Source of the DNA: DATBLQ01 sp036555325
GTDB lineage: Bacteria; Pseudomonadota; Alphaproteobacteria; Rhizobiales; Aestuariivirgaceae
Reading direction: 5' to 3'
NCBI GenBank assembly: GCA_036555325.1
Contig: DATBLQ010000052.1
Span: 124,001 to 188,000, forward strand
Length of the DNA stretch: 64,000 nt
The notes under the pieces are model-generated. The model saw only the letters and a program-made list of their open reading frames with translations, was not told the DNA's origin and made no database searches. Positions 53,038-61,499 of this stretch are shown here, piece by piece; position 1 is the stretch's first letter; the number at the start of each line of letters is the position of its first letter. A program made the translations under genes and the position numbers.

Positions 53038-53193
53038 GGCAGCCTATGCACTCCACACATCCAAGGATGTTCGGTACTCACGAAATGGCAAGCCCGAGCC
53101 CAAGTTTGTTGAACGATGCAAGCCCGAAGAGCTCGGAGCCCCCGATGCTTGCACGAGTTCCATGACATGTGCAACTACTGCCCTTGCCGCCTT

Positions 53194-53243
53194 CGTCACT
53201 CGCGGGCTTGACCCCGTATCAAGCACCTCCATGACGGGCTGGA
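53194..53243. repeat. palindromic extragenic element
   Basis: Between xylB and the exporter, CGTCA (53194-53198) pairs with TGACG (53232-53236) and GCTTGA (53206-53211) with TCAAGC (53219-53224), around GGGCTTGACCCC. It resembles the GGGCTTGACCC-containing palindromic units scattered between genes of Hyphomicrobiales. Only one degenerate copy is in the window. The rest of the 275-base gap shows no other feature. Confidence 0.45.
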
Positions 53244-53312
53244 GCCGTTACTTTATCTTGGCCTGAGCAATCCTGTATAAGGTGCCTTCGTCCCGCTTTG
53301 AGGAGCTTGCGC

Positions 53313-55178
53313 GTGCTATCGTCCCTTTTTCATTGGCTGGAAACGCGGCGGGCACCCTTTCCTCGCCAACAGCCCTCGATGCCTCCCTCCTCCCTCTTGG
53401 GATTTATCTTTCATTACTCGCGGCCCTTCTGGCCCTTGTTGCTGGCTAGCTCGCTTCTTTCAACTGCAGTTGCTCTTATCGAGGTGTCGCTGTTTGGTTT
53501 TGTCGGCAAGCTGGTCGACTGGCTCAGCGCCGCCGACCGGGAAAACTTCTGGCAAATGCATTCCCATCGGCTGATTGGCCTGGCTATTCTGATTCTCGTC
53601 GTCCTGCCTCTTCTCAAGCTGCTGTACGAGTCGGTCGTCCACACCGGACTTCTCGGCAACTTTGCCATGCGGACTCGCTGGCAGGCCCACCGTTACGTGC
53701 TCCGCCAGAGTCTCGAATTCTTCCAGAACGATTTCGCCGGCCGGGTGGCAACCAAGGTGATGCAGACAGCACTTGGCGTTCGCGACACGATCATGACCGC
53801 GACCGAGGTGCTGCTCTATGTTGCCATCTATTTCACCGGCGCCCTTTTCCTGTTCGCCTCGAGCGATCTTCGCTTGACCGCGCCGTTGCTCGTTTGGCTC
53901 GCCTCCTATGTTGCCGCTTTGTACTACTTCGTTCCCCGCCTCAAGAAACTATCCAAAGAGCAGGCCGATGCTCGCTCCATCGTTACCGGTCGAATTGTCG
54001 ACAGCTACACGAACATAGCGACGGTAAAGATGTTTGCTCACGCAGACCGCGAAGACTTTTATGCCCGCGAGGGCATGGAATGGTTTCTCGATCGGGTCTA
54101 CAGGCAGATGCGACTCGTTACCGCTCTCACCATCCTGCTCAACACCTTGAACAGCCTTCTGCTATTTTCGGTTTCTGCATTGTCAATCTGGCTGTGGTAC
54201 GTGGGCGCTGTAACGCCAGGCGCGATCGCCTTCGCCATCGGCCTTATTCTGCGGATGCAGGGCATGGCCCACTGGATCCTTTGGGAGGTTTCAAGCCTTT
54301 TTGAGAATATCGGAATCGTTCAAGACGGCATCGAAACCGTTGCTCGCGTGCGCGATGTTGTCGACCGTGCGGACGCCAAGCCTCTCAAGGTGGTGAGTGG
54401 CGATATTCGTTACGAGAACATCTGTTTCAACTATGGCAAGCACAGGCTTGAAGATGGTCGCGGCGTGCTGGACCGTCTCTCCCTTCGCATCAGGCCAGGT
54501 GAAAAAGTAGGCATCGTCGGCCGATCCGGTGCCGGCAAATCAACGCTGGTTAGCTTGCTCATGCGCTTCTTCGATCTCGATGATGGCCGCATAGTGATCG
54601 ACGGCCAGGATATCTCCCTTGTCACCCAGGAGAGTCTCCGCGCGCAAATCGGCATGGTGACGCAAGACACCTCGCTCCTGCATCGATCGGTCCTCGACAA
54701 CATACGCTACGGAAAGCCCGAGGCGGGCTTTGAGGAAATCGTTGCAGCGGCAAAGAGAGCCCATGCCCATGACTTTATTGTCGGGCTGGAGGACTTGAAC
54801 GGGCGCCGCGGCTATGATGCCCAGGTCGGCGAACGTGGCGTGAAGCTCTCAGGGGGCCAGCGCCAGCGTGTGGCAATCGCGCGCGTGCTGTTGAAGAATG
54901 CGCCCATTCTTGTACTCGACGAGGCGACAAGCGCACTTGATTCGGAAGTTGAGTCCGCAATCCAGGAAAGCCTCTACGATCTTATGGAAGGCAAGACGGT
55001 GATCGCCATTGCTCATCGGCTTTCGACCATCGCCGCAATGGACCGCCTGGTCGTGATGGACGAAGGCCGTATTATTGAGGAAGGCACCCATCACGAGCTT
55101 CTACGTCGGGGAGGGCTTTATGCCGAATTGTGGACACGTCAGTCGGGCGGTTTCATCGCCCGCGAGGCGGCGGAATAG
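53313..55178 (+). CDS. ABC exporter (fused membrane and ATP-binding domains, MsbA-like)
   Basis: A 621-residue half-transporter. Six helices occupy about residues 30-320, then the ATPase domain: Walker A GRSGAGKST, Q-loop region MVTQDTSLLHRSV, signature LSGGQRQRVAIARVL, Walker B ILVLDEATSALD and H-loop IAHRLSTIAAMDR. GTG 53313 has AGGAG 7 bases upstream and yields a family-like MLSSLFHWLETRRAPFP; TTG at 53298 is less likely. It would act as a homodimer exporting a lipid or drug-like compound. It converges with the M24 gene (3 bases apart). Confidence 0.9.
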   Translation: MLSSLFHWLETRRAPFPRQQPSMPPSSLLGFIFHYSRPFWPLLLASSLLSTAVALIEVSLFGFVGKLVDWLSAADRENFWQMHSHRLIGLAILILVVLPLLKLLYESVVHTGLLGNFAMRTRWQAHRYVLRQSLEFFQNDFAGRVATKVMQTALGVRDTIMTATEVLLYVAIYFTGALFLFASSDLRLTAPLLVWLASYVAALYYFVPRLKKLSKEQADARSIVTGRIVDSYTNIATVKMFAHADREDFYAREGMEWFLDRVYRQMRLVTALTILLNTLNSLLLFSVSALSIWLWYVGAVTPGAIAFAIGLILRMQGMAHWILWEVSSLFENIGIVQDGIETVARVRDVVDRADAKPLKVVSGDIRYENICFNYGKHRLEDGRGVLDRLSLRIRPGEKVGIVGRSGAGKSTLVSLLMRFFDLDDGRIVIDGQDISLVTQESLRAQIGMVTQDTSLLHRSVLDNIRYGKPEAGFEEIVAAAKRAHAHDFIVGLEDLNGRRGYDAQVGERGVKLSGGQRQRVAIARVLLKNAPILVLDEATSALDSEVESAIQESLYDLMEGKTVIAIAHRLSTIAAMDRLVVMDEGRIIEEGTHHELLRRGGLYAELWTRQSGGFIAREAAE

Positions 55179-55181
55179 TCC

Positions 55182-56579
55182 TCAAGCCATCGACATCACC
55201 CGCCGCGGCGATAGGATGAAAGGCGGCAGATACGCCGGTATGTTGCTGAACGGCAGCACCTCCGATTTGAGCCTGATGCCAAGGGCTTCCTGCATGAAAT
55301 TTCGCCGCCGTTCGATTCGGCTCCACGCTTCCGGATAGCGGCTTGCCAACTCATCTCGAAGCCTCTTATCCGCCAGCGCGATCCCATCTTCGACATTACT
55401 TGTGAAATAGCTGGTACCGGTAGCTGGAATGATATCGAGCTGCAACGCCATCCCTGCTTTCAGCCTAATCATGCTGTCTTTGAAGATCGGCGAATGAACC
55501 CACTCATCGAGATGAATGAGATGCCCCGGATTGAGTCCGACGCCAAAAAACCGATCGCCGACATACTGGTGGACAGCTTCGAATACCTCCCCTCCCGTCA
55601 CATTAAGCCCGACAGTCTCGTACCAAGCCACAACCGCACGAAAATAAGGTGACACGAGCTTTTCCACATAATCGCGGATTTGGTCTGGTAGCTCCGATTG
55701 ATCTTCGACAAGGAATCCGGCTCTGCAGTTGAGCGCGCCGGCAATTCCAAAGGCCACCGTGAAAGGTTCGCCGCGCTTCAGTTTCCTCATCGAAGGGCTG
55801 GGCAGTCCATACCGCGCCCGGTTTCCTCCGGACAACATCAAATGTACCGACCATGGCAGCCCATTGAGCTTCATGAGCTGCACTGCTTGATATTCACTCA
55901 TTCCTGGTTTCGCTCCGAACAGCACCCGTCGTACCGAGTTCGAGGCAATCGTTGCCGCATATTCGAACATCGCGAGCTGGTCGGCTTCGTTGATCGCGCG
56001 CAGCCCATCGTCCGGATTCATCAACAGATCGATCGCATTGACGACCGTGCCACGCTCTCCGGCGATGCCTTTCAGCGCATCGACCAGGAACGCCGGCACC
56101 TCGAACCAGTCCGGGTCGGTCCTGCCATGTCCAATGTCGAATCCCTTCCAGCCGGCCGTGCCGATAGCCATCGACTCGTTAAGCCCCGCCTCTCTCAACA
56201 ACTCCGCAAACGGGCGAAGCTGATCGCGCGGTTGCCCCATCAGGCTTAGAGGCTGATAGAGAACACGCTCGAAGCTGCCCTTTGCCAGTGCCGCATAGCC
56301 CCAGCCCTCATTGCCCAGCAACAAATGCGGCGTCCCGTTCTGCGCGATAACGAGAAGCGCTTCTTCGAAACGAGGATCATGGCCACTGACATAGGCGATG
56401 TTGGCAGAATGCTCCCGGTCGCCGTAGACCACCAGTGCATCGAGCCCCCGCTTCGCCATGAGCGTCCGGACCCGCTCAAGCCGTGCTTCGTAGATAGCAA
56501 CGGTCAATGCCGGCTCGGTTGTCGGCTCACCAAAATCCGGCAACGTCACTTCGACGAGCCGCGGCCATCTGCCCTGCAT
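55182..56579 (-). CDS. M24-fold protein (aminopeptidase P/creatinase family) lacking canonical metal ligands
   Basis: A 465-residue protein with an N-terminal creatinase-like domain (RTLMAKRGLDALVVYGD, ANIAYVSGHDPRFEE) and a C-terminal pita-bread domain. In active M24 peptidases two Asp bind metal; here the matching stretch, EPFTVAFGIAGALNCRAGF (271-289), has none. The usual EPG-type Glu segment reads LQLDIIP. It keeps GLNPGHLIHLDEWVHSP and NVEDGIALAD. It may therefore resemble creatinase, which works without metal, or hydrolyse a C-N bond by another route. ATG 56579 lies 5 bases after the FAH stop; the long frame to 56843 lies inside that gene. Confidence 0.82.
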   Translation of the reverse strand: MQGRWPRLVEVTLPDFGEPTTEPALTVAIYEARLERVRTLMAKRGLDALVVYGDREHSANIAYVSGHDPRFEEALLVIAQNGTPHLLLGNEGWGYAALAKGSFERVLYQPLSLMGQPRDQLRPFAELLREAGLNESMAIGTAGWKGFDIGHGRTDPDWFEVPAFLVDALKGIAGERGTVVNAIDLLMNPDDGLRAINEADQLAMFEYAATIASNSVRRVLFGAKPGMSEYQAVQLMKLNGLPWSVHLMLSGGNRARYGLPSPSMRKLKRGEPFTVAFGIAGALNCRAGFLVEDQSELPDQIRDYVEKLVSPYFRAVVAWYETVGLNVTGGEVFEAVHQYVGDRFFGVGLNPGHLIHLDEWVHSPIFKDSMIRLKAGMALQLDIIPATGTSYFTSNVEDGIALADKRLRDELASRYPEAWSRIERRRNFMQEALGIRLKSEVLPFSNIPAYLPPFILSPRRVMSMA

Positions 56580-56584
56580 GGCCG

Positions 56585-57433
56585 TCAACTTGCGGCAACC
56601 ACGCGCTGCTTTTGTTCGCCGAGCCGCTCGATCGCCAGCCGAATGGTTTGGCCGGGCTTCAGATAGATGGGCATCGGCTTTTGCCCAAGACCCACTCCCG
56701 CCGGTGTGCCAGTCGAGATGACGTCTCCCGCCTGCAGGCTCATGAAGTGCGAGATGTAGCTCACCAGCTGCACCACCCCGAAGATCATCGTTGCGGTTGT
56801 GCCGTTTTGATAGCGCTTCCCATCGACTTCGAGCCACATCCATAGCTTCTGCGGATCGGGGATTTCATCCCGCGTTACCAGCCACGGCCCCATCGGCCCG
56901 AATGTGTCGGCCGACTTGCCTTTCACCCATTGTCCGCCGCGCTCCATCTGAAACTCGCGTTCCGAAACATCGTTGATGACGCAATAGCCGGCAACATGGT
57001 CTAGCGCATCCCTGGGCTGCACATAACGTGCTTCCTTGCCGATCACCACGCCGAGTTCAACTTCCCAGTCCGTCTTTTTGGAGTTGCGCGGGATGATCAC
57101 ATTGTCGTTGGGACCGCAAATGGCGCTTGTGGCCTTCATGAAAAGCACTGGCTCTTTTGGTGGCTCGGCCCCCGATTCCTTGGCGTGATCGGCATAATTC
57201 AAGCCGACGCACACGAACTTGCCCACCTTTCCCACACACGCGCCGAGCCGAGGCGCGCCGTTCACTTCCGGCAGTTTGCTGGCATCCAGCGTCCGGAGTT
57301 TTTCAAGGCTCTCACGCCCAAGCGTATTACCTGCTATGTCGTCGACTATCCCGGACAGATCGCGCAATTTCTCCTGCGCATCGATCAGGCCAGGCCGTTC
57401 CGCGCCCGGTGAACCGTATCGCACCAGCTTCAT
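56585..57433 (-). CDS. FAH-family hydrolase, 2,4-diketo-3-deoxy-L-fuconate hydrolase-like
   Basis: A 282-residue FAH-fold enzyme. Seen are FVCVGLNYADHAKESGAEPP, PVLFMKATSAICGPNDN, the metal site WEVELGVVIGKEA (E-x-E) and STGTPAGVGLGQKP. In the oxidative L-fucose route this enzyme cleaves 2,4-diketo-3-deoxy-L-fuconate to pyruvate and L-lactate. The link to the SDR gene 13 bases upstream, an L-fuconolactonase-like gene and an aldo/keto reductase end supports that role. Other 3-deoxy-2-keto acids remain possible. Confidence 0.85.
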   Translation of the reverse strand: MKLVRYGSPGAERPGLIDAQEKLRDLSGIVDDIAGNTLGRESLEKLRTLDASKLPEVNGAPRLGACVGKVGKFVCVGLNYADHAKESGAEPPKEPVLFMKATSAICGPNDNVIIPRNSKKTDWEVELGVVIGKEARYVQPRDALDHVAGYCVINDVSEREFQMERGGQWVKGKSADTFGPMGPWLVTRDEIPDPQKLWMWLEVDGKRYQNGTTATMIFGVVQLVSYISHFMSLQAGDVISTGTPAGVGLGQKPMPIYLKPGQTIRLAIERLGEQKQRVVAAS

Positions 57434-57446
57434 GGCATGATTCCCC

Positions 57447-58190
57447 TCAAATGTTTGACCATCCGCCGTCGAGCGGCAATGCGTTGCCCGTCATGAAAGC
57501 AGATTCATCGCTCGCCAGATAGACGGCGAGCGCCGCTACTTCCTCCGCCTCCCCCATCCGGCCCATGGGCTGACGCGTGATGAACTGGGCGCGGGCCTGC
57601 TCGTAGTCCCCTTGTGCCCGCATCCTGTCCCGCAGCGAAGGCGTATCAATCGTGCCCGGGCAAATTGCATTGCAGCGAATCTTCTTGCTCACGAAATCGG
57701 CGGCAATCGATTTTGTCAGACCGATCACGGCTGCCTTTGTCGCCCCATAGACAAATCGGTTGGGAACCCCGATCACCGACGAGGCGACTGAGGCAATGTT
57801 GATGATCGATCCCCCGCCGTTCTTGATCATCGCGGGTAGAAAGCTGCGGATCGTCCGGTACATGGACTTGACATTGAGATCGAACGAGAAATCCCAACTC
57901 TTTTCATCGCAATCGAGAAGCGTGCCGTGATGCACGAAACCCGCACAGTTGCACAGCACGTCGCACCCGCCAACCTGCTTGGCAAAGTCCGCGACCGCCC
58001 GGCCATCCAATACGTCAAGGCGTGACCGCTTTATCTCGCCCTGCCCTTGCAATTCCTCAAGTTTGTCCAACGCGATGTCCGTCGCGTGAACCTTCGCACC
58101 CTCTGCAGCGAAGGCAAGCGCGGCCGCCCGCCCGATACCCTGCGCTGCGGCTGTTACCACCGCCGTCTTGCCGGTCAGACGCCCAGTCAT
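57447..58190 (-). CDS. short-chain dehydrogenase, 2-keto-3-deoxy-L-fuconate dehydrogenase-like
   Basis: A 247-residue SDR with TAAAQGIG cofactor motif, NCAGF, and the S/Y-x3-K triad (S137 or S138 with Y148 and K152 in VYGATKAA). It is strikingly close to the BDH2/DHRS6 group (FVHHGTLLDCDEKSWDFS, SVASSVIGV, VCPGT-like ICPGTIDTPSLRDR), which contains 2-keto-3-deoxy-L-fuconate 4-dehydrogenases. GAGGAG precedes the ATG. Its oxidised product is what the next gene's hydrolase would split. Confidence 0.87.
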   Translation of the reverse strand: MTGRLTGKTAVVTAAAQGIGRAAALAFAAEGAKVHATDIALDKLEELQGQGEIKRSRLDVLDGRAVADFAKQVGGCDVLCNCAGFVHHGTLLDCDEKSWDFSFDLNVKSMYRTIRSFLPAMIKNGGGSIINIASVASSVIGVPNRFVYGATKAAVIGLTKSIAADFVSKKIRCNAICPGTIDTPSLRDRMRAQGDYEQARAQFITRQPMGRMGEAEEVAALAVYLASDESAFMTGNALPLDGGWSNI

Positions 58191-58203
58191 CCGCTCCTCT
58201 TCG

Positions 58204-59253
58204 TCACTTCAGCCGCACTCCGGTCTCTTCGTCGAATAGGAACAGCCTGTCTTGGGGAAAATCAACCCCGATTACAGCTTCCGTTGCTGCATTGAAATTT
58301 TTCGACGCCTTGATCGTCAGCATGTCTTCTCCGGCTTTGACCGTTACCAGAACATGGTCGCCGATGAGTTCGGTTGCATAGATGCTTGCCCTGAACCGTC
58401 CGTTTTCCGTCCCGCTGATGCTGCAATCTTCCGGCCTCACCCCGAGCACCGCCTTCTTGCGCGACTGCTTGATCGCCGTTTCAATATCCTTGCCTCTGGT
58501 CTTGAAAATTCCTTCCATCAGCTCTCCTCGGACCATGTTCATGGGCGGCGAACCGATGAACTGCGCCACGAAAAGATTTGCGGGATCGTTGTAGATCTGA
58601 GCCGGCGTATCGAGTTGCTGTAGCTTGCCTTCTTCAAGCAGAGCGATCCGGTGGGCCAGCGTCATCGCCTCTATTTGGTCGTGTGTCACATAGATGGTCG
58701 TGGTGCCGAGCCGATGTTGCATATGCTTGAGCTCGGCCCGCATATGACCTCGCAGCTTGGCATCGAGATTCGATAACGGCTCATCCATCAGAAACGCCAC
58801 CGGCCGACGCACCATCGCGCGTGCCAGCGCCACCCGCTGCCGCTGTCCGCCTGACAGCTGCCGGGGATACCTCTCGAGAAAGCTTCCAAGCTGCACCTGG
58901 TCGGCCACCTCTTTGACTCGCGCCGTAAGCTCGTTGTTGCGCAAACCGCGGACTTTCAGGGGATAGCCAATGTTCTCGAATACCGTTTTATGCGGATAGA
59001 GCGCATAAGATTGGAACACCATCGCCACGTCGCGGTTCTTTGGCAGCACGTTAGTGACGTCTCTCCCCGCGATCAGTATGCGCCCGCTGGAAACCGATTC
59101 GAGCCCGGCGATCATCCTCAGGGCGGTGGTTTTGCCTGATCCTGACGCGCCCAATAATACGAGGAATTCGCCATTCCTTGCTGCCAGGTCGAGCTCATGC
59201 AGCACCTTCACCGGTCCGAACGACTTGGCAACTCTTTCCAGCTCGACAGTCAT
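58204..59253 (-). CDS. sugar ABC transporter ATP-binding protein (UgpC/MalK type)
   Basis: A 349-residue ATPase: Walker A GASGSGKTT, Q-loop VFQSYALYPH, signature LSGGQRQRVALARAM, Walker B AFLMDEPLSNLD, H-loop VTHDQIEAMTLA, and a C-terminal MalK-like regulatory domain with VLGVRPEDC. It follows the two permeases and binding protein on the same strand, 5 bases after the permease stop. Confidence 0.92.
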   Translation of the reverse strand: MTVELERVAKSFGPVKVLHELDLAARNGEFLVLLGASGSGKTTALRMIAGLESVSSGRILIAGRDVTNVLPKNRDVAMVFQSYALYPHKTVFENIGYPLKVRGLRNNELTARVKEVADQVQLGSFLERYPRQLSGGQRQRVALARAMVRRPVAFLMDEPLSNLDAKLRGHMRAELKHMQHRLGTTTIYVTHDQIEAMTLAHRIALLEEGKLQQLDTPAQIYNDPANLFVAQFIGSPPMNMVRGELMEGIFKTRGKDIETAIKQSRKKAVLGVRPEDCSISGTENGRFRASIYATELIGDHVLVTVKAGEDMLTIKASKNFNAATEAVIGVDFPQDRLFLFDEETGVRLK

Positions 59254-59258
59254 CAGCG

Positions 59259-60329
59259 CTATCCCTTAACCGCACCGAGCAAGAGCCCCTTGGCGATGAA
59301 CCGTTGCAGGAAGAGCGTAAGCAGGACAACCGGAACAATCATCACGATTATGACCACGCACATCGTCCACCACAGGATGCCGCGGTCCCCGGCGTTCATG
59401 GCAGCCACAAGAATGGGCATGGTCTGCGCCTTCGAGGTCGAAAGGAAGAGAGCCAAGAGATATTCGTTCCACGAGAAGATGAGGATAAGCAGCGCCGTTG
59501 CCACCAGGCCGTTCTTGGTCAGCGGCAGCACTATGTCCCAGAAAATCGCAAACCGAGTTGCTCCATCGATCTGCGCACTTTCCTCCATGTCGAGCGGAAT
59601 TGTCGCAAAGAAATCGTGCATTAGCCACACGACAATCGGCAGATTGGCAACGCAGTAGGTCAGCGTCAGCGCTAGCTGGGTATCGAGCAAGCTCACACTC
59701 TGGAACATGAGGTAAATAGGCACCACCACCACCACGGGTGGCAGGATGCGCTGCGAGATCATCCAAAAAAGGATGTCGCCGTTTCCCACCGTGCCTTTCA
59801 TCCTTCGGCCGGCCGCACGGATGAAAAGAAAGAAGAGCCCCGCCGCTGTGGCGCTCGTCACGCGCCAATCGACTTTGAAGAGCGCGATCGTGGCCACTGC
59901 TGCGATTAGTATGATGGCAAAGGCGAAGATATTGCCGAACTTCGGGCGATAGTTGAAACGCGCCAGCGCATAGGCCGCCATCGTGCCGATCGTGATGCAA
60001 AGCAGCGTTGATGTAGTCGATATGATCAACGAATTTGTATAGGCCTTCACCGTGTCGCCGAAGTCGATGATCAGAAGGTCGTTCCAGGCATTGAGACTCG
60101 GGGTGAAGTCGATCCACGGCAGATAGACAGGCCCGCGGTTTACATCGATCGCTGTTTTGAACGACGTAATCAGAATCCAATAGATGGGAAACAATACCAC
60201 CAGCGTCCATAGGACAAGCGCCGCATAGACCAGGAAGCCGCTAACGGGTGCCATTCGATCGATCGAGGGCGCTTCGAACAGCCGCTGACGCGCCGTTCTG
60301 CGGTCACGCTTCTGGCCTGCCTCGCTCAC
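59259..60329 (-). CDS. sugar ABC transporter permease (MalG type, with extra two-helix insertion)
   Basis: A 356-residue permease, about 70-80 residues longer than ordinary MalG-type subunits. The coupling segment is EESAQIDGATRFAIFWDIVLPL. After the helix TLLCITIGTMAAYALARF, where ordinary members pass directly to RMLPP, this one inserts IFAFAIILIAAVATIALF and TAAGLFFLFIRAAG, apparently two added membrane helices, before QRILPPVVVVVPIY. It begins with GTG overlapping the previous gene (GTGA). Confidence 0.88.
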   Translation of the reverse strand: MSEAGQKRDRRTARQRLFEAPSIDRMAPVSGFLVYAALVLWTLVVLFPIYWILITSFKTAIDVNRGPVYLPWIDFTPSLNAWNDLLIIDFGDTVKAYTNSLIISTTSTLLCITIGTMAAYALARFNYRPKFGNIFAFAIILIAAVATIALFKVDWRVTSATAAGLFFLFIRAAGRRMKGTVGNGDILFWMISQRILPPVVVVVPIYLMFQSVSLLDTQLALTLTYCVANLPIVVWLMHDFFATIPLDMEESAQIDGATRFAIFWDIVLPLTKNGLVATALLILIFSWNEYLLALFLSTSKAQTMPILVAAMNAGDRGILWWTMCVVIIVMIVPVVLLTLFLQRFIAKGLLLGAVKG

Positions 60330-61495
60330 GCGACCCTCATTCGTTTGAGTATGACCAGATTGAAGAACGATGAACAGAGCACCACCGTTACGAAAAGCAG
60401 CAGATAGGCAACTGCTGCCGATTGGCCGAGATCAAGCGCGCGCCATGAAAAGAACGCGTGCAGCGTCATCGACTCGGTAGAAATCCCGGGCCCTCCCGCC
60501 GTCATGATGTTGGGAAGGTCTACGATTTTGAACGCCTCGATCATGCGGATAAGCATTACCGAGGCTGCCACGGGTGCGATCTGCGGCCAAGTAATATCGC
60601 GAAAGATTTGCCATCGCGATGCGCCGTCGAGGTGCGCCGCTTCGATGTAATCGCGAGGCACGTTCTCCAGCGCTGCAAGCAGCACGACGAACACGAACGG
60701 AATCCATTGCCAGGATTCACCTACCGCAATGAAGATACGCGCTGCCCAAGGATCTGCAGCCCAGGCGAAATTTCCGAGCCCCATCCATATCCATAGCGGC
60801 GACAAGGGGCCCTTGGTCGTATCGGCGATCATGCGAAATGCATAACCCACGCCGATCGGGGTTATCATCAGCGGAACGAAGAACACCACCCGAAAAAAAG
60901 ATCGTCCTCGAATCGGCTGTGTGCACAGCAATGCCAGCCCCAAGCCGATGAGGAACTGCACGCTACAACCGGCAATCACGTAGAACAACGTGGTCCCTAA
61001 GGTGCCAAACTGATTCCCGCTCAACAACGTTGCGGAGTAGAGGGCTACGATCCCCATGCCCGTGAACGCGGTAACTAGACGTCCAGCAAGGCCGATAACG
61101 GTTGCGTTCCTTCGCAGGTAGGTGAAAAGCCACCATGCCGTCGCGAGCGCAGCAATCAGAATCACCAACCACCCGACTGCACTTATTCCGGTGAACGTAC
61201 CGAGGAAGTGAAACTGCTCAGAACCAAAAAACTGCTTCTTGAAATTCTGCAACCACACGAAACGGATGTTGTAGCTCCCGCCCATTAGCTTGATCCGCGA
61301 GACGGCAAGAATTGCGGAAGCGATCGTTGGAAAGATCGAGAACACGAGAATGATCAAGATTGCCGGCCAGATGAAGATCTGGCTGCTATTACGATCGAAC
61401 CAGTCACTTAGGCGTGCCCGGCCGGTCGTGGCGATGGCCTCAGCCGGGGCGATAAGCCCCGGCTTGGCAGCGGTGTGGAAACCGTCGCTGGTCAT
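60326..61495 (-). CDS. sugar ABC transporter permease (MalF/UgpA type, with extra helices)
   Basis: A 389-residue permease, longer than the usual 290-310. The coupling segment is EAAHLDGASRWQIFRDITWP. Between the first helix (IFIWPAILIILVFSIFPTIA) and the conserved core there are additional hydrophobic stretches VGWLVILIAALATAWWLF and AFTGMGIVALYSATLL. Such paired insertions in both permeases suggest a co-evolved subfamily. It starts 4 bases after the binding-protein stop. Confidence 0.88.
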   Translation of the reverse strand: MTSDGFHTAAKPGLIAPAEAIATTGRARLSDWFDRNSSQIFIWPAILIILVFSIFPTIASAILAVSRIKLMGGSYNIRFVWLQNFKKQFFGSEQFHFLGTFTGISAVGWLVILIAALATAWWLFTYLRRNATVIGLAGRLVTAFTGMGIVALYSATLLSGNQFGTLGTTLFYVIAGCSVQFLIGLGLALLCTQPIRGRSFFRVVFFVPLMITPIGVGYAFRMIADTTKGPLSPLWIWMGLGNFAWAADPWAARIFIAVGESWQWIPFVFVVLLAALENVPRDYIEAAHLDGASRWQIFRDITWPQIAPVAASVMLIRMIEAFKIVDLPNIMTAGGPGISTESMTLHAFFSWRALDLGQSAAVAYLLLFVTVVLCSSFFNLVILKRMRVA

Positions 61496-61499
61496 TGCA

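Noticed and set aside
53044..53232. 62-codon minus-strand open frame in the xylB-exporter gap
   Set aside because: Its N-terminus is translated from the palindromic extragenic element; no domain, and such short frames recur in this kind of repeat.
52634..53266. 210-codon plus-strand open frame over the start of xylB and the gap
   Set aside because: Mostly antisense to xylB with no motif; its tail covers the palindromic repeat.
56580..56843. Upstream extension of the M24-fold reading frame (about 88 more codons)
   Set aside because: It falls inside the FAH-family gene, has low-complexity Arg/Ala-rich translation and no family similarity; ATG 56579 is adopted.
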